Of a DNA stretch of 64,000 bases, positions 9,666-18,529 are shown one piece after another (the stretch's first letter is position 1; every line of letters begins with the position of its first letter). Under the pieces are notes generated by a model that was not told the origin of the DNA, made no database searches, and was given only the letters and a program-made list of their open reading frames with translations. Location of the stretch: contig NZ_BIMD01000001.1 in the NCBI RefSeq assembly GCF_004000905.1, positions 354,747-418,746 on the forward strand. Reading direction: 5' to 3'. Position numbers and translations under genes: made by a program. The stretch comes from Paenibacillus humicus NBRC 102415 (GTDB lineage: Bacteria; Bacillota; Bacilli; Paenibacillales; Paenibacillaceae).

Positions 9666-11411
9666 ATGAAATTAAGGCTGCTGACCCCTTACCTGGCTTC
9701 AAGAGGCTGGCTCTACACCGCCTCGCTGCTGCTTATCGCCGCCGGAAACATCATCCAGTCCTACTACCCGCACATTCTCGGAGAGTTCATCGACCGTCTC
9801 AAAAACGATGATATCGCGATGCCCGACATCCGAATGTACGCGCTCATGCTCGTCGCCATCGCCGTCTGCTACGGCTCCATGGCCGGCCTCGGACAATACC
9901 TCATCATGAGGCTCGGCAGAGGCTTCGAGCGGCTGATGCGCAAGCGTCTGTTCCGCCACTTCACCCGGCTGAGCGAGTCCTACTACGCCAAGCACGGCGT
10001 CGGCCAAATGCTGAGCTACGTCATGAACGACGTCACCTCCGTCCGGGAAGCCATCTCGGTATGCCTCAATCAGACGGCCAACGCCGTCATCCTGCTCCTG
10101 TCGGCCTTCGTCATGATGGCCGCTTCGGGACTTCCTTGGGGACTCATCGTTCCTTGCGTGTCCCCCCTGCTGCTGATTCCGTTCCTGGTCGTCTACTTCG
10201 GACCGCGGATCCGCAAGCGCTCCCGCATCGTGCAGAACGCCCTCGCGCGCATGACCGAATCGGCCGAGGAGCAGTTCGGCGGCATGCGCGTCACCCAGAA
10301 ATTCGCCGCCGAGGACGTCATGGCGGAGAGATTCGGCGGCACCGTCGACCGGATCAGGGAAAGCCAGCTCGGACTGGTGCGGATGTCTTCCTTTTTCCAG
10401 GCGCTGCTTCCGTTTCTCGGCGCCCTGTCGCTGGTCGTCACGATCGCTTACGGCGGCTATCAGGCTCTGAGCGGAGCCATTACGATCGGAATGTTCGTCT
10501 CCTTGACGCTTTATGTTCGGCTGATGATCAATCCTCTGCAGCAGATCGGCAACGTCATCAACACGATGCAGCGGTCCCGCGCCAGCCTTGAGCGGCTGCA
10601 GGAGCTTCTGTCCATCATCCCGGATATCAGCGATGCGGAGCAGTCCGTCCCGCTCTCCGGATCCGGAATCGAGCTGCGCGGCCTCAGCTTCAACTACCCC
10701 GGCTCGCCCATGGAGGCGCTCCATGATATCCAGCTCTCTGTTAAGCCGGGCATGACTGCGGGAATCATCGGCCGGACCGGCAGCGGCAAAACGACGATCG
10801 CCAAGCTGCTGCTGCGGATCTACGAAGCACCCCCGCGAACGATCCGGATCGGCGAAACCGATATCCGGGAGCTCGGCCTCGGCAGCCTGCGCGAGAATAT
10901 CGCCTATGTCCCGCAGGACGGCTTCCTGTTCAGCACGACGATGCGCGACAACATCGCCTTCTCCAGGCGCAATGCCGAGCAGAGGGAGGTCGAGGACGCC
11001 TCCCGCCAAGCCGGCATCTACGAGAGCATCCAGCAGTTCAGCGAGGGCTTCCAGACCCGCCTCGGCGAGCGAGGCGTCACGCTTTCCGGCGGACAGAGGC
11101 AGCGCACGAGCCTGGCCAGAGGGCTCATCAAGGACGCTCCCATTCTCATTCTCGACGACAGCGTCAGCGCTGTCGATGCCGTCACTGAAACGGCCATCAT
11201 CCGCAATATCCAGCAGCTCCGCCAAAACAAGACCACGCTGATCATCGCGCATCGCATCAGCGCGCTCAAGCATGCCGATGTCATCTTCGTCATGGACGAA
11301 GGCCGGATCGTCCAGCAAGGAACGCATGAAAGCCTGCTGGCGGAGAAAGGCATCTATGCGGAGCTGTTCGCCCTGCAGCAAGGAGGGACTTCACATGGCC
11401 AAATCGGCTGA
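9666..11411 (+). CDS. ABC exporter half-transporter, degenerate-site subunit (YheI/BmrC type)
   Basis: It is 581 aa from ATG 9666, with CAGGAGGT immediately upstream. The N-terminal transmembrane domain has six helices, then a nucleotide-binding domain with Walker A GRTGSGKT, signature LSGGQ and Walker B ILILDDSVSAVD. The catalytic Glu after Walker B is Asp, as in the non-canonical subunit of heterodimeric exporters such as BmrC; its own signature is canonical, complementing the partner. It overlaps the second subunit by 17 bp. The likely role is multidrug or lipid export; the substrate is unknown. Confidence 0.88.
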   Translation: MKLRLLTPYLASRGWLYTASLLLIAAGNIIQSYYPHILGEFIDRLKNDDIAMPDIRMYALMLVAIAVCYGSMAGLGQYLIMRLGRGFERLMRKRLFRHFTRLSESYYAKHGVGQMLSYVMNDVTSVREAISVCLNQTANAVILLLSAFVMMAASGLPWGLIVPCVSPLLLIPFLVVYFGPRIRKRSRIVQNALARMTESAEEQFGGMRVTQKFAAEDVMAERFGGTVDRIRESQLGLVRMSSFFQALLPFLGALSLVVTIAYGGYQALSGAITIGMFVSLTLYVRLMINPLQQIGNVINTMQRSRASLERLQELLSIIPDISDAEQSVPLSGSGIELRGLSFNYPGSPMEALHDIQLSVKPGMTAGIIGRTGSGKTTIAKLLLRIYEAPPRTIRIGETDIRELGLGSLRENIAYVPQDGFLFSTTMRDNIAFSRRNAEQREVEDASRQAGIYESIQQFSEGFQTRLGERGVTLSGGQRQRTSLARGLIKDAPILILDDSVSAVDAVTETAIIRNIQQLRQNKTTLIIAHRISALKHADVIFVMDEGRIVQQGTHESLLAEKGIYAELFALQQGGTSHGQIG

Positions 11412-13224
11412 GCATGCCGAAGCAGCGAAGCAGCAGCAAAACCCGGCCCGCTCCAAGGAAGCCCGAAAAGGCATCATGATCTATGCCAAGCCGTATCGCA
11501 AAGCGTTCGCAGGCGTATTCTTCTGCACGCTGATCGCGGTATTCGCCGACCTGCTCCAGCCTTATCTCGTCAAGATCGTCATCGACGACCACCTCATGAA
11601 AGGCAGGACGGAATTTCGGCCGCTGCTGCTCATCGGCGTCCTGTATCTTCTTCTGTCCATTCTCGCGCTGCTGTTCTCCTATCTGCAGAACAACCTGATC
11701 CAGCGCACCGGCCAAGGCATCGTGGCAAGCCTCCGCAAGGACTTGTTCCGCCATATATCCCGGCTGTCTCCGTCTCTCTTCGACCGGACGTCGAGCGGCA
11801 GCCTCGTGACGCATGTATCCAGCGACACGGAGACGGTCAGCCAATTTTTCACCCAGGTGCTGATGAGCCTCATGCGCGACGGGATGACGCTGCTGCTCAT
11901 CATCGTGCTCATGTTCCAGCTCGATCCCGTGCTCGCTTCCTACAGCATGGTGCTGCTTCCCGTCATCGGCATCATCGCGTTCTCCTTCCGCAGCTACATG
12001 CGCAAGACGTACCAGCTGTCGCGCAGCCGGCTGTCGCGCCTGATCGCCTTCACGGCCGAGAACCTCTCCGGCATGAATCTGGTGCAGGCTTTCCATCAGG
12101 AGAAGGAGCAGGAGCGCCAGTTCGCCGAAAAGAACGAAACGTACTTCGAGGCCAATCTGAGGGAAATCCGCACGAACGTGCTGTTCAACCGCTCCTTCGA
12201 CCTGCTGGGCAACCTGTCGGTCGCCTTCATCGCCTGGCTCGGAGGCCGCGCCGTCCTGGGCGAAAGCCTGGAATTCGGCATCCTGTATGCGTTCATCACG
12301 TATATCCGGCAGTTTTTCCAGCCCATCAATGCGATTACCCAGCAATGGAATACGCTGCAATCCGCCTCCGTATCGATGGACCGGATCTGGGGTCTGCTTA
12401 GCACCAAGCCCGATCTTCCGGATGAAGGAAAAGCCTCCTTCCCGGTCTTGAACGGGGGCGGCAGTCCGAAGGTCAGCGGCGCCATCGATTTCCGCAACGT
12501 GACGTTCGGCTATGGGGACGGGGAGCCGGTCATCAAGGCGCTGAGCCTGAGCATCCGTCCCGGAGAGAGAATCGGCATCGTCGGCACGACAGGAGCAGGC
12601 AAAAGCTCGCTGATCAGCCTTCTGTGCCGGTTCTACGACGTGCGGAAGGGTTCGGTGCGGATCGACGGCATCGACGTGCGCGAGCTCCCTCTCGCCACGC
12701 TCAGCCGGACGGTCGGGCTGGTCCAGCAGGAGCCGTACCTGTTCTCGGGCTCGATCATCGACAACATCCGCCTGTTCGACACCCGCTTCAGCCGGGAGCA
12801 AGCGATGGAGGCTTGCCGGTTCGTCGGGGCCGACGCTTTGATCCGCCGTCTGCCGGACGGTTATGACACGATGCTGAGCGAAAAAGGCAGCGGACTGTCC
12901 ACCGGAGAGCGGCAGCTGCTCAGCTTTGCCCGCATCGTGCTCTATCAGCCTGCCATTCTCGTGCTGGACGAGGCGACGGCGAATCTCGACTCCAGCACCG
13001 AGCAGCTCGTCCAGCGGGCGCTGGACGCCGTTGCGGCGGGAAGGACGACGCTCGTCATCGCCCATCGCATTTCGACTGTCATGGATGCGGACCGCATCAT
13101 CGTCATGCGCAGCGGCATCATCGCCGAGCAGGGCAGCCACGAGGAGCTGGTCCGGCAGCGCGGCTATTACGAGCAGCTGTTCCGCCATTCCCAGGGCCGC
13201 CCGGAAGAACGCGGAGCCGGCTAG
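11395..13224 (+). CDS. ABC exporter half-transporter, catalytic-site subunit (YheH/BmrD type)
   Basis: It is 609 aa from ATG 11395, with AAGGAGGG inside the end of the preceding gene, so the two are translationally coupled. Six-helix membrane domain, then an NBD with Walker A GTTGAGKSS, signature changed to LSTGE, and Walker B LVLDEATANLD with canonical Glu. Combined with the partner (LSGGQ plus Asp), the heterodimer would have one consensus and one degenerate ATP site. A Lys/Gln-rich soluble N-terminus of about 20 residues precedes the first helix. Confidence 0.88.
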   Translation: MAKSAEHAEAAKQQQNPARSKEARKGIMIYAKPYRKAFAGVFFCTLIAVFADLLQPYLVKIVIDDHLMKGRTEFRPLLLIGVLYLLLSILALLFSYLQNNLIQRTGQGIVASLRKDLFRHISRLSPSLFDRTSSGSLVTHVSSDTETVSQFFTQVLMSLMRDGMTLLLIIVLMFQLDPVLASYSMVLLPVIGIIAFSFRSYMRKTYQLSRSRLSRLIAFTAENLSGMNLVQAFHQEKEQERQFAEKNETYFEANLREIRTNVLFNRSFDLLGNLSVAFIAWLGGRAVLGESLEFGILYAFITYIRQFFQPINAITQQWNTLQSASVSMDRIWGLLSTKPDLPDEGKASFPVLNGGGSPKVSGAIDFRNVTFGYGDGEPVIKALSLSIRPGERIGIVGTTGAGKSSLISLLCRFYDVRKGSVRIDGIDVRELPLATLSRTVGLVQQEPYLFSGSIIDNIRLFDTRFSREQAMEACRFVGADALIRRLPDGYDTMLSEKGSGLSTGERQLLSFARIVLYQPAILVLDEATANLDSSTEQLVQRALDAVAAGRTTLVIAHRISTVMDADRIIVMRSGIIAEQGSHEELVRQRGYYEQLFRHSQGRPEERGAG

Positions 13225-13237
13225 ACAGCCCGTAGAC

Positions 13238-13292
13238 CAAACAAGCAGCCCCCGACGGATGCGATGACGCATCTTCGGGGGCTGCTTGTTTG
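13238..13292. terminator. bidirectional intrinsic terminator
   Basis: CAAACAAGCAGCCCCCGA pairs with TCGGGGGCTGCTTGTTTG around a short insert. It lies between the convergent exporter and metallo-hydrolase genes. Confidence 0.8.
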
Positions 13293-13302
13293 TCGAGTTC
13301 AA

Positions 13303-14109
13303 TTAATCGAGAATACGGCGCATTCCCGCCTCGGCGAACTTCACGTTGTCCGGCAGGCCGTACTCACGGCGCAGATCGATATCATGCGACATATGTGTCA
13401 GCAGCATTTCGCCTGGCTGCAGCTCCTCCCGCAGCTCCAGAGCTTCCGTGACGTCGTATACGGAGCGCCCGGCGTAAGGATAGGGCTCGCGGTAAAAGCT
13501 CGTCCCGAGCACGATGAGATCGGCGCCGCGCAGCGGCGCCTTCTGCATTTCGTCAAGGCCGATGGAATCCGAGCAGTAGACCCAGGCGTATCCGGTCTCG
13601 CCATGGTCGAACCGATAGGCGTACGAATAACCGTTGAATCCATGATGGACGCGCCAGCTTCGAATGCTCCAGCAGCCGATCACGAGCGGCTCTTCGATCG
13701 GCGTGAAATCGATCCATCGGTCCAGCCAGGGAAAGCGGGCCCGAATATCGGGGATGACCTCGGCGGGAGCGTATGCCTGGCCCCTCTGCTTCGTCCATCT
13801 GCATGCATCCGCCCACTCCACGAGGCCGCCGATATGGTCGAAGTGCGCATGCGTGATCAGCATTCTCCTGATCGAGCGCAAACCTGCCGCTTCCATCTGC
13901 CTGCCCCAGTCGGGTCCGCAGTCGATCAGCGTCACATCGTCCGGAGAGCCGCCGCCTTCCAGTCCGTCGATCCGCACGAGGGAGCGCAGCCTCCGGTTCC
14001 TGCCGGTCTTCCTTGCTTCCTCGCACACGGAGCAACTGCAATAAACCCGCGGCACTCCAAGCGAATCGCCGGTGCCGAGGAAGGTCAGCACGGCCGGTGC
14101 CGAAGCCAT
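13303..14109 (-). CDS. MBL-fold metal-dependent hydrolase, PhnP-like
   Basis: It is 268 aa. The metallo-beta-lactamase motif THAHFDHIGG is present, with later ligands in DCGPDWG, VYCSDS and LLTHMSHD. An N-terminal CSCSVC cluster resembles the extra zinc site of PhnP phosphodiesterases, which open cyclic phosphates. The start ATG 14109 overlaps the upstream GNAT stop by one base (TGATG). It is the last gene of a four-gene unit. Cyclic phosphodiesterase activity is inferred from the PhnP resemblance. Confidence 0.82.
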   Translation of the reverse strand: MASAPAVLTFLGTGDSLGVPRVYCSCSVCEEARKTGRNRRLRSLVRIDGLEGGGSPDDVTLIDCGPDWGRQMEAAGLRSIRRMLITHAHFDHIGGLVEWADACRWTKQRGQAYAPAEVIPDIRARFPWLDRWIDFTPIEEPLVIGCWSIRSWRVHHGFNGYSYAYRFDHGETGYAWVYCSDSIGLDEMQKAPLRGADLIVLGTSFYREPYPYAGRSVYDVTEALELREELQPGEMLLTHMSHDIDLRREYGLPDNVKFAEAGMRRILD

Positions 14110-14777
14110 CAGAGCGGAAGCAGGGCGATAAATTCCCGTTCTCGGATGCTCTGAACCATGTCGTACCATTCCCGAGGCTTGCGCTCGATTGCCGAATAGT
14201 AGGTTTCCAAAAACTGAGCGGCCAGAGCTCCCGGAATCTCGTCACGGAGCTCGTCCGTCGGCAGGAAGCCGAGGTCCAGGCCGCTTACCGCTCCGCCTTC
14301 CAAATCCCAGGAAGGATGGACATAGGCGAGATCCAGTCGCTTGTAGCCGATATGGGACAGCACCTCGCGCCTGACGATCGGATTCATCGGGCTGACGCCT
14401 CCGAATTCATGCCCGGTGCGGTAAGGATCGTAAATCTCCGCAAACATGCCGAGCGGCTCCGTTGCGGATTCCTTGGCCAGCCGATCCAGCTCCCGCTCGC
14501 GGCTGCGCATCAGGAAACGCCCGATGCCGAGGCCCGGCCGGCCAATGATCGTAAAGTCCGTCATGGCGACCCGCATATCCGGATAATAGCGGTATTCCGT
14601 GGCGCCGACCGCCTCTCCCTCATGCAGGGCGACGCAGACATGGATGGACGGGTCGAGCAGCGGCTCCCGCCACAGGTCGTAGGCGAGCACCTCTTCCGGC
14701 GGAAACACCTCCTGCAGCAGGCGGTGGAGCTTGGGGAACTGCGGATCATCAATGGACACGATGCGGTGGAATTCCAT
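14109..14777 (-). CDS. GNAT-like acetyltransferase, unassigned substrate
   Basis: It is 222 aa from ATG 14777 (AAGGAG 12 nt upstream; a TTG four codons earlier touches the ribosome site). It contains a GNAT-like strand pattern (HVCVALHEGEAVGATEYRYY) and a variant acetyl-CoA loop (GRPGLGIGRFLM). The C-terminal part (SIRERE) is specific to this group. It is the third gene of the nitrilase-GNAT-GNAT-MBL unit. Substrate unknown. Confidence 0.6.
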   Translation of the reverse strand: MEFHRIVSIDDPQFPKLHRLLQEVFPPEEVLAYDLWREPLLDPSIHVCVALHEGEAVGATEYRYYPDMRVAMTDFTIIGRPGLGIGRFLMRSRERELDRLAKESATEPLGMFAEIYDPYRTGHEFGGVSPMNPIVRREVLSHIGYKRLDLAYVHPSWDLEGGAVSGLDLGFLPTDELRDEIPGALAAQFLETYYSAIERKPREWYDMVQSIREREFIALLPL

Positions 14778-14819
14778 GTATACGGCCAACTCCTTCTTTT
14801 CTTTGATCAGGTTTCTTTC

Positions 14820-15488
14820 TTAAGACTCCTGGATGAGGAATGGATTGCGCCATTCCATCAATGCGGCATTGTGGCAGGATTCCTCATCCTCCAAATAGTT
14901 CTCCGCAATCCCGGCCGGCATCCTGCCGCAGCGGAGCAGAAAAGACAAAACCGGGTCATGGAGGTCGCCCTTCAGCACGGCGGCCACATACTGCTGCGGC
15001 TTCAGCTCGGCGGCATGACGATGGTAGCCCGGCAGCCGGCCGCCGCCAAGCAGCCTTGCCTTGCCCAGATGCACGACTGTTTCGTACATCGTCTGCATCA
15101 GCCACTTGCCGATGCCGCTCTTGCGATGCTCGGGCCGGACGCATATATCCACGACATAGAGGGTGTCTCCCTCCGGATCGTGATTCCGGATATAGCCGCT
15201 GTCGGTGACGGTTGCCCAGTCATGGTTTCCGGCGAGGCTTCCGTCCGTCAGCATGCCGGTCATGGACCCGACGATCTCCCCTTCCACGACAGCGCATAGG
15301 GCTCCTTCCGGGAAGCGGGCTGCATGCTCGCGGATCTGCTCCCGGTTCCAGAGCAGCTCCTGAGGATAAGGAGGCGGGAAGCTCGCTTCCTGCACCCGGA
15401 TCAATCCCTCCGCATCTTCAAGGCCGTAGCGGCGAATCGCCGCTTCTACCGGCTTGCCTGCGTGGATCACGTACAGTTTTTTCAGCAT
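14820..15488 (-). CDS. GNAT family N-acetyltransferase
   Basis: It is 222 aa from ATG 15488, with AAGGAAGGA upstream. GNAT motif A is clear: VVDICVRPEHRKSGIGKWLM, i.e. the R/Q-x-x-G-x-G/A acetyl-CoA pyrophosphate loop. Motif elements GALCAVVEGEIVGSMTGML precede it. It lies 31 bp downstream of the nitrilase-superfamily gene. Its arrangement next to a carbon-nitrogen hydrolase recalls natural GNAT-nitrilase fusions in Bacilli, suggesting a shared acyl/amide substrate. Confidence 0.8.
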   Translation of the reverse strand: MLKKLYVIHAGKPVEAAIRRYGLEDAEGLIRVQEASFPPPYPQELLWNREQIREHAARFPEGALCAVVEGEIVGSMTGMLTDGSLAGNHDWATVTDSGYIRNHDPEGDTLYVVDICVRPEHRKSGIGKWLMQTMYETVVHLGKARLLGGGRLPGYHRHAAELKPQQYVAAVLKGDLHDPVLSFLLRCGRMPAGIAENYLEDEESCHNAALMEWRNPFLIQES

Positions 15489-15519
15489 CTGATGATTCCT
15501 TCCTTCTCCCCGGCTTCTG

Positions 15520-16383
15520 TCAGCTCCAATCCCCATACAGATCCGTACGCCGGTCTCTCCACGTCGTCACGGAGCCGCTCCGGCGGACGTCCTCGAGCAA
15601 GGACAGGTCAAGGTCGGCCACGATCAGCATATCGCGGTTTTCCGTCCCTTCGCACATGATGCCCTTCGGAGGGAACGGAATATCGTTCGGAGTGATGACG
15701 GCCGCCTGGCCGTAATTGGCTCTCATGAAGTCTACCCGGCGCAAGGAACCGACCGTTCCGGTCGTCACGATATAGACCTGGTTCTCGACGGCCCGGGCAT
15801 GGCAGCAGTAGCGCACGCGGTAAAAGCCGTGGCGGTCATCCGTGCAGGAAGGACAGAAGATGACGTCCGCCCCTTTGGCACGGGCCATGCGCACGATTTC
15901 GGGAAACTCGATGTCGTAGCAGGTCAGCATCGCGATCTTGCCGTACGGAGTGTCGAACACTTCCAGGCCGTCTCCGGCGGACATGTTCCATTCCTCCACC
16001 TCTGTCGGCGTCAGATGGATTTTGGCTTGCGTGCGCATGCTCCCGTCGGGTCCGAACAAATGCGCCGTGTTTCTCAGCTTACCCTCCGCCGTGCGGACGA
16101 CGTGGGTGCCTGCGATGATGTGCATGCCGTATTCCCGGGCAAGGCCGGCGAACAGCCCTTCGTACGCCTCCGTGAAGTCCGGCAGCGACTGTATGCCGGG
16201 CGCTTTGCCGTCCTCTCCTCTGATGCTGAGCAGCTGCGTCGTCATGAATTCGGGGAACAGCAGGAACTGGGTTCCATATTCCGAGGCGTTGCGGACATAA
16301 TGGGCGGCTTGAGCGGCGAATTCGTCAAAGGAATCGATATCGGCCAGTTCATACTGGACCGCGCTTACGCGGAATTTCATCAT
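15520..16383 (-). CDS. carbon-nitrogen hydrolase (nitrilase superfamily)
   Basis: It is 287 aa. The Glu-Lys-Cys triad is visible: Glu about 45 (LLFPEFM), Lys in TQAKIHLTP, and Cys in MLTCYDIEFPE. Nitrilase-superfamily members hydrolyse amides or condense acyl chains with amines; which one is not evident. It is the first gene of the four-gene minus-strand unit. AAAGGAGG precedes ATG 16383; the ATG one codon later is equally possible. Confidence 0.88.
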   Translation of the reverse strand: MMKFRVSAVQYELADIDSFDEFAAQAAHYVRNASEYGTQFLLFPEFMTTQLLSIRGEDGKAPGIQSLPDFTEAYEGLFAGLAREYGMHIIAGTHVVRTAEGKLRNTAHLFGPDGSMRTQAKIHLTPTEVEEWNMSAGDGLEVFDTPYGKIAMLTCYDIEFPEIVRMARAKGADVIFCPSCTDDRHGFYRVRYCCHARAVENQVYIVTTGTVGSLRRVDFMRANYGQAAVITPNDIPFPPKGIMCEGTENRDMLIVADLDLSLLEDVRRSGSVTTWRDRRTDLYGDWS

Positions 16384-16577
16384 TAACCTCCTTTAATAAA
16401 CAGCCAACCAATTATGAGAGGATTCTCACCGTATTCTCATAAAGCCTTTTACATCGCGGTTTGGTTGGGTTTTCTTTCTTTCTGGAAATGATTAGGATAC
16501 AAAAGGTGTGTTATGATCCTTTTTGTAAGCAACACTACATAATCAACGTACACCATGATGGAGGGACACCACAAGAC

Positions 16578-17060
16578 ATGCGCACAAGCAAATGGAAAAA
16601 GACGATCATGAACATCGGCCTCTGCGCTGTCATTGGAGTGTCGGGACTCGCTCTTGGCTCTGCATCGACAGCACATGCCGCGACGCCGCAGGCGGAAAAG
16701 CTTCTCTCCTACGGCAAGCAGTATTTGGGCGTTCCTTACCGCCTCGGAGCTCCTAGCGGCGTTACATACGCATTCGACTGCTCTTCGTTCACCCAATACG
16801 TCTACAAGAAAACCGGCGTCTCCCTGCCAAGGACTTCTAGCGAGCAGGCCGCCAAGGGAGTCAAGGTGACCCGCGGCTACCTCAGCAAGGGCGATCTCGT
16901 CTTCTTCACCGGCAGCTCCGGCAAGAGCATCGGCCACGTCGCCATCTACGCCGGCTCCAACAAGATTCTGCACACCTACGGCAAGACGGGCGTGACGATC
17001 TCCAGCCTCGGCACCTCCTACTGGAACAATCACTACGTCACCGCCAAGCGCGTCCTGTAG
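16578..17060 (+). CDS. secreted NlpC/P60 cell-wall hydrolase
   Basis: It is 160 aa from ATG 16578, with GGAGGG 12 nt upstream. The signal peptide has a KWKK n-region, a hydrophobic core (IGLCAVIGVSGLALG) and a cleavage site near AHAA. The mature enzyme is a single NlpC/P60 domain: catalytic Cys in FDCSSFTQYVY, His in GHVAIYAG, third polar residue in HTYG. It should cut D-Glu-DAP peptide bonds in peptidoglycan. No SH3 or LysM binding domain is present. It is monocistronic with its own terminator. Confidence 0.92.
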   Translation: MRTSKWKKTIMNIGLCAVIGVSGLALGSASTAHAATPQAEKLLSYGKQYLGVPYRLGAPSGVTYAFDCSSFTQYVYKKTGVSLPRTSSEQAAKGVKVTRGYLSKGDLVFFTGSSGKSIGHVAIYAGSNKILHTYGKTGVTISSLGTSYWNNHYVTAKRVL

Positions 17061-17082
17061 AGAATTCCTTACGAACGATGAT

Positions 17083-17125
17083 AAAAGCCGCATCGCCTTC
17101 GATACCGAGGGCGTGCGGCTTTTTT
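17083..17125 (+). terminator. intrinsic terminator after the NlpC/P60 gene
   Basis: AAAAGCCGCA-CGCC pairs with GGGCG-GCGGCTTTTTT; the A-run on the other side may also serve the converging kinase gene. Confidence 0.85.
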
Positions 17126-17155
17126 GCTTCCATTGCGGCCAAAAGGCCGGCAGCG

Positions 17156-18529
17156 CTACCGGCCGCCGTTGCCTTTCAGCGTCTGCGGGAATTGGAGCGT
17201 AATCGTCGTTCCTTTGCCCGGCTTGCTGAATACGTCGATCTGTCCTTCATGGAGCTCAACGATCCTCTTGGCGATCGAGAGGCCGAGCCCGACGCCGCCG
17301 GTCGTGCGGCGGCGCGCCCCGTCCACGCGGTAAAACCGCTCGAACAGATAAGGAATCTCGTTCTCGGGAATGCCGATGCCCTTGTCCGTCACATGGACGC
17401 GAACGGACTGCTTGACCGCGCTCACCGTGACGTCGATCGGCTCCTTGCTGTACTTGATGGCGTTGTCCAGGAGGATGACGAGCAGCTGGCGGATCTTGTC
17501 CTTGTCGCCCGACATCTTCAGTCCGCCTGCGGAAGTATGGACCCGGATCGGACGCTGGAACGTCGCCTGCAGCATGCCGGCCAGCTCGTCGACCATCTGC
17601 ACGACGTCGAACGTCTCCAGATTCAGCCAATCCTCCTGCTCCGCTTCGGCCAGCATGAGCATCGATTTGGTGAGGTTCTGCAGGCGCTCCGCTTCCTTGG
17701 CGATCGCATCGATCGCCTCTTCGCGGATCGCGGCGTCGTCGCGGCCCCAGCGCTTCAGCATGCCCGCGTAGCTGACGATGACGGTCAGCGGCGTCTTCAG
17801 CTCATGCGACGCGTCTGCGACGAACTGCTTTTGACGGGCGAACGTGCGGTCCAGCCTCTCGATCATCTGGTTGAAGGCGCGGAGGAGCTGGAGCAGCTCG
17901 GCCGACTCCTCCTTGTCCCCCATCTCGATCTTGCGCAGCTTGCCGCTGCGGTCGATCTCCCTCATCGTCTGCACCATCTGCTGGATCGGGGCTGTCAGCC
18001 TCGAGGTGAACCAGTACGTGCCGAAGATCGCGAACAGGATCGCGCCGATGCTGGTCACGGACAAGGCCGCTACGAGCACCTTCATGTAGCTGTCCTGAAG
18101 ATTGAGCTTGCGCTCGATCTCCAGCATGCCGATGATCTCGGAATCCTGGTAAAGCGGCACCTTCATGAACAGAACCCTCGTGCTGCCGACAAACCTTTCC
18201 CCCGACTCCCGGTAGGCGACGAACTTGACCGGCAGCGCCAGCAGGTCCGTATCGGAGCCCTGCAGATTGACCGTCTTGCCTTCCGGACTGATGATCCGGA
18301 TCAGCTCGTTGACGTTGTAGAACTCCCTGAGCAGCCCTTCGTCCGCGAGATGCGTCTTGTCGTTCAGCTTGTTGTTCTCCAAAATCAGGTTCACCTTGTT
18401 CATCATGACCTGCTGCTCGCTGCGCGTCGTGATCTTCGTCATGAACAAGTAGACGAAGATGTTGAACAGGATGAGGATGAAGATGAGCCAGAAGATCGTG
18501 AAGAGGGTGAACCGCTTGCGGAGAGTCAT
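17156..18529 (-). CDS. sensor histidine kinase
   Basis: It is 457 aa. Topology: helix at about 8-30, an extracytoplasmic sensor of about 120 residues, a second helix at about 150-173, HAMP, DHp and HATPase. The phosphorylated His is about residue 242 (ASHELKTPLT). ATP-lid motifs are DNAIKYS (N box), DKGIGIP (G1), FERFYR (F box) and GVGLGLSIAK (G2). Its start overlaps the response-regulator stop by four bases (ATGA). The signal is unknown. Confidence 0.93.
   Translation of the reverse strand: MTLRKRFTLFTIFWLIFILILFNIFVYLFMTKITTRSEQQVMMNKVNLILENNKLNDKTHLADEGLLREFYNVNELIRIISPEGKTVNLQGSDTDLLALPVKFVAYRESGERFVGSTRVLFMKVPLYQDSEIIGMLEIERKLNLQDSYMKVLVAALSVTSIGAILFAIFGTYWFTSRLTAPIQQMVQTMREIDRSGKLRKIEMGDKEESAELLQLLRAFNQMIERLDRTFARQKQFVADASHELKTPLTVIVSYAGMLKRWGRDDAAIREEAIDAIAKEAERLQNLTKSMLMLAEAEQEDWLNLETFDVVQMVDELAGMLQATFQRPIRVHTSAGGLKMSGDKDKIRQLLVILLDNAIKYSKEPIDVTVSAVKQSVRVHVTDKGIGIPENEIPYLFERFYRVDGARRRTTGGVGLGLSIAKRIVELHEGQIDVFSKPGKGTTITLQFPQTLKGNGGR

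Noticed and set aside
9699..13302. Very long open frames antisense to both ABC exporter genes
   Set aside because: They mirror high-GC codon bias; products are rich in Arg/Ala/Asp/His with no motifs, while the plus-strand frames show complete ABC motifs.
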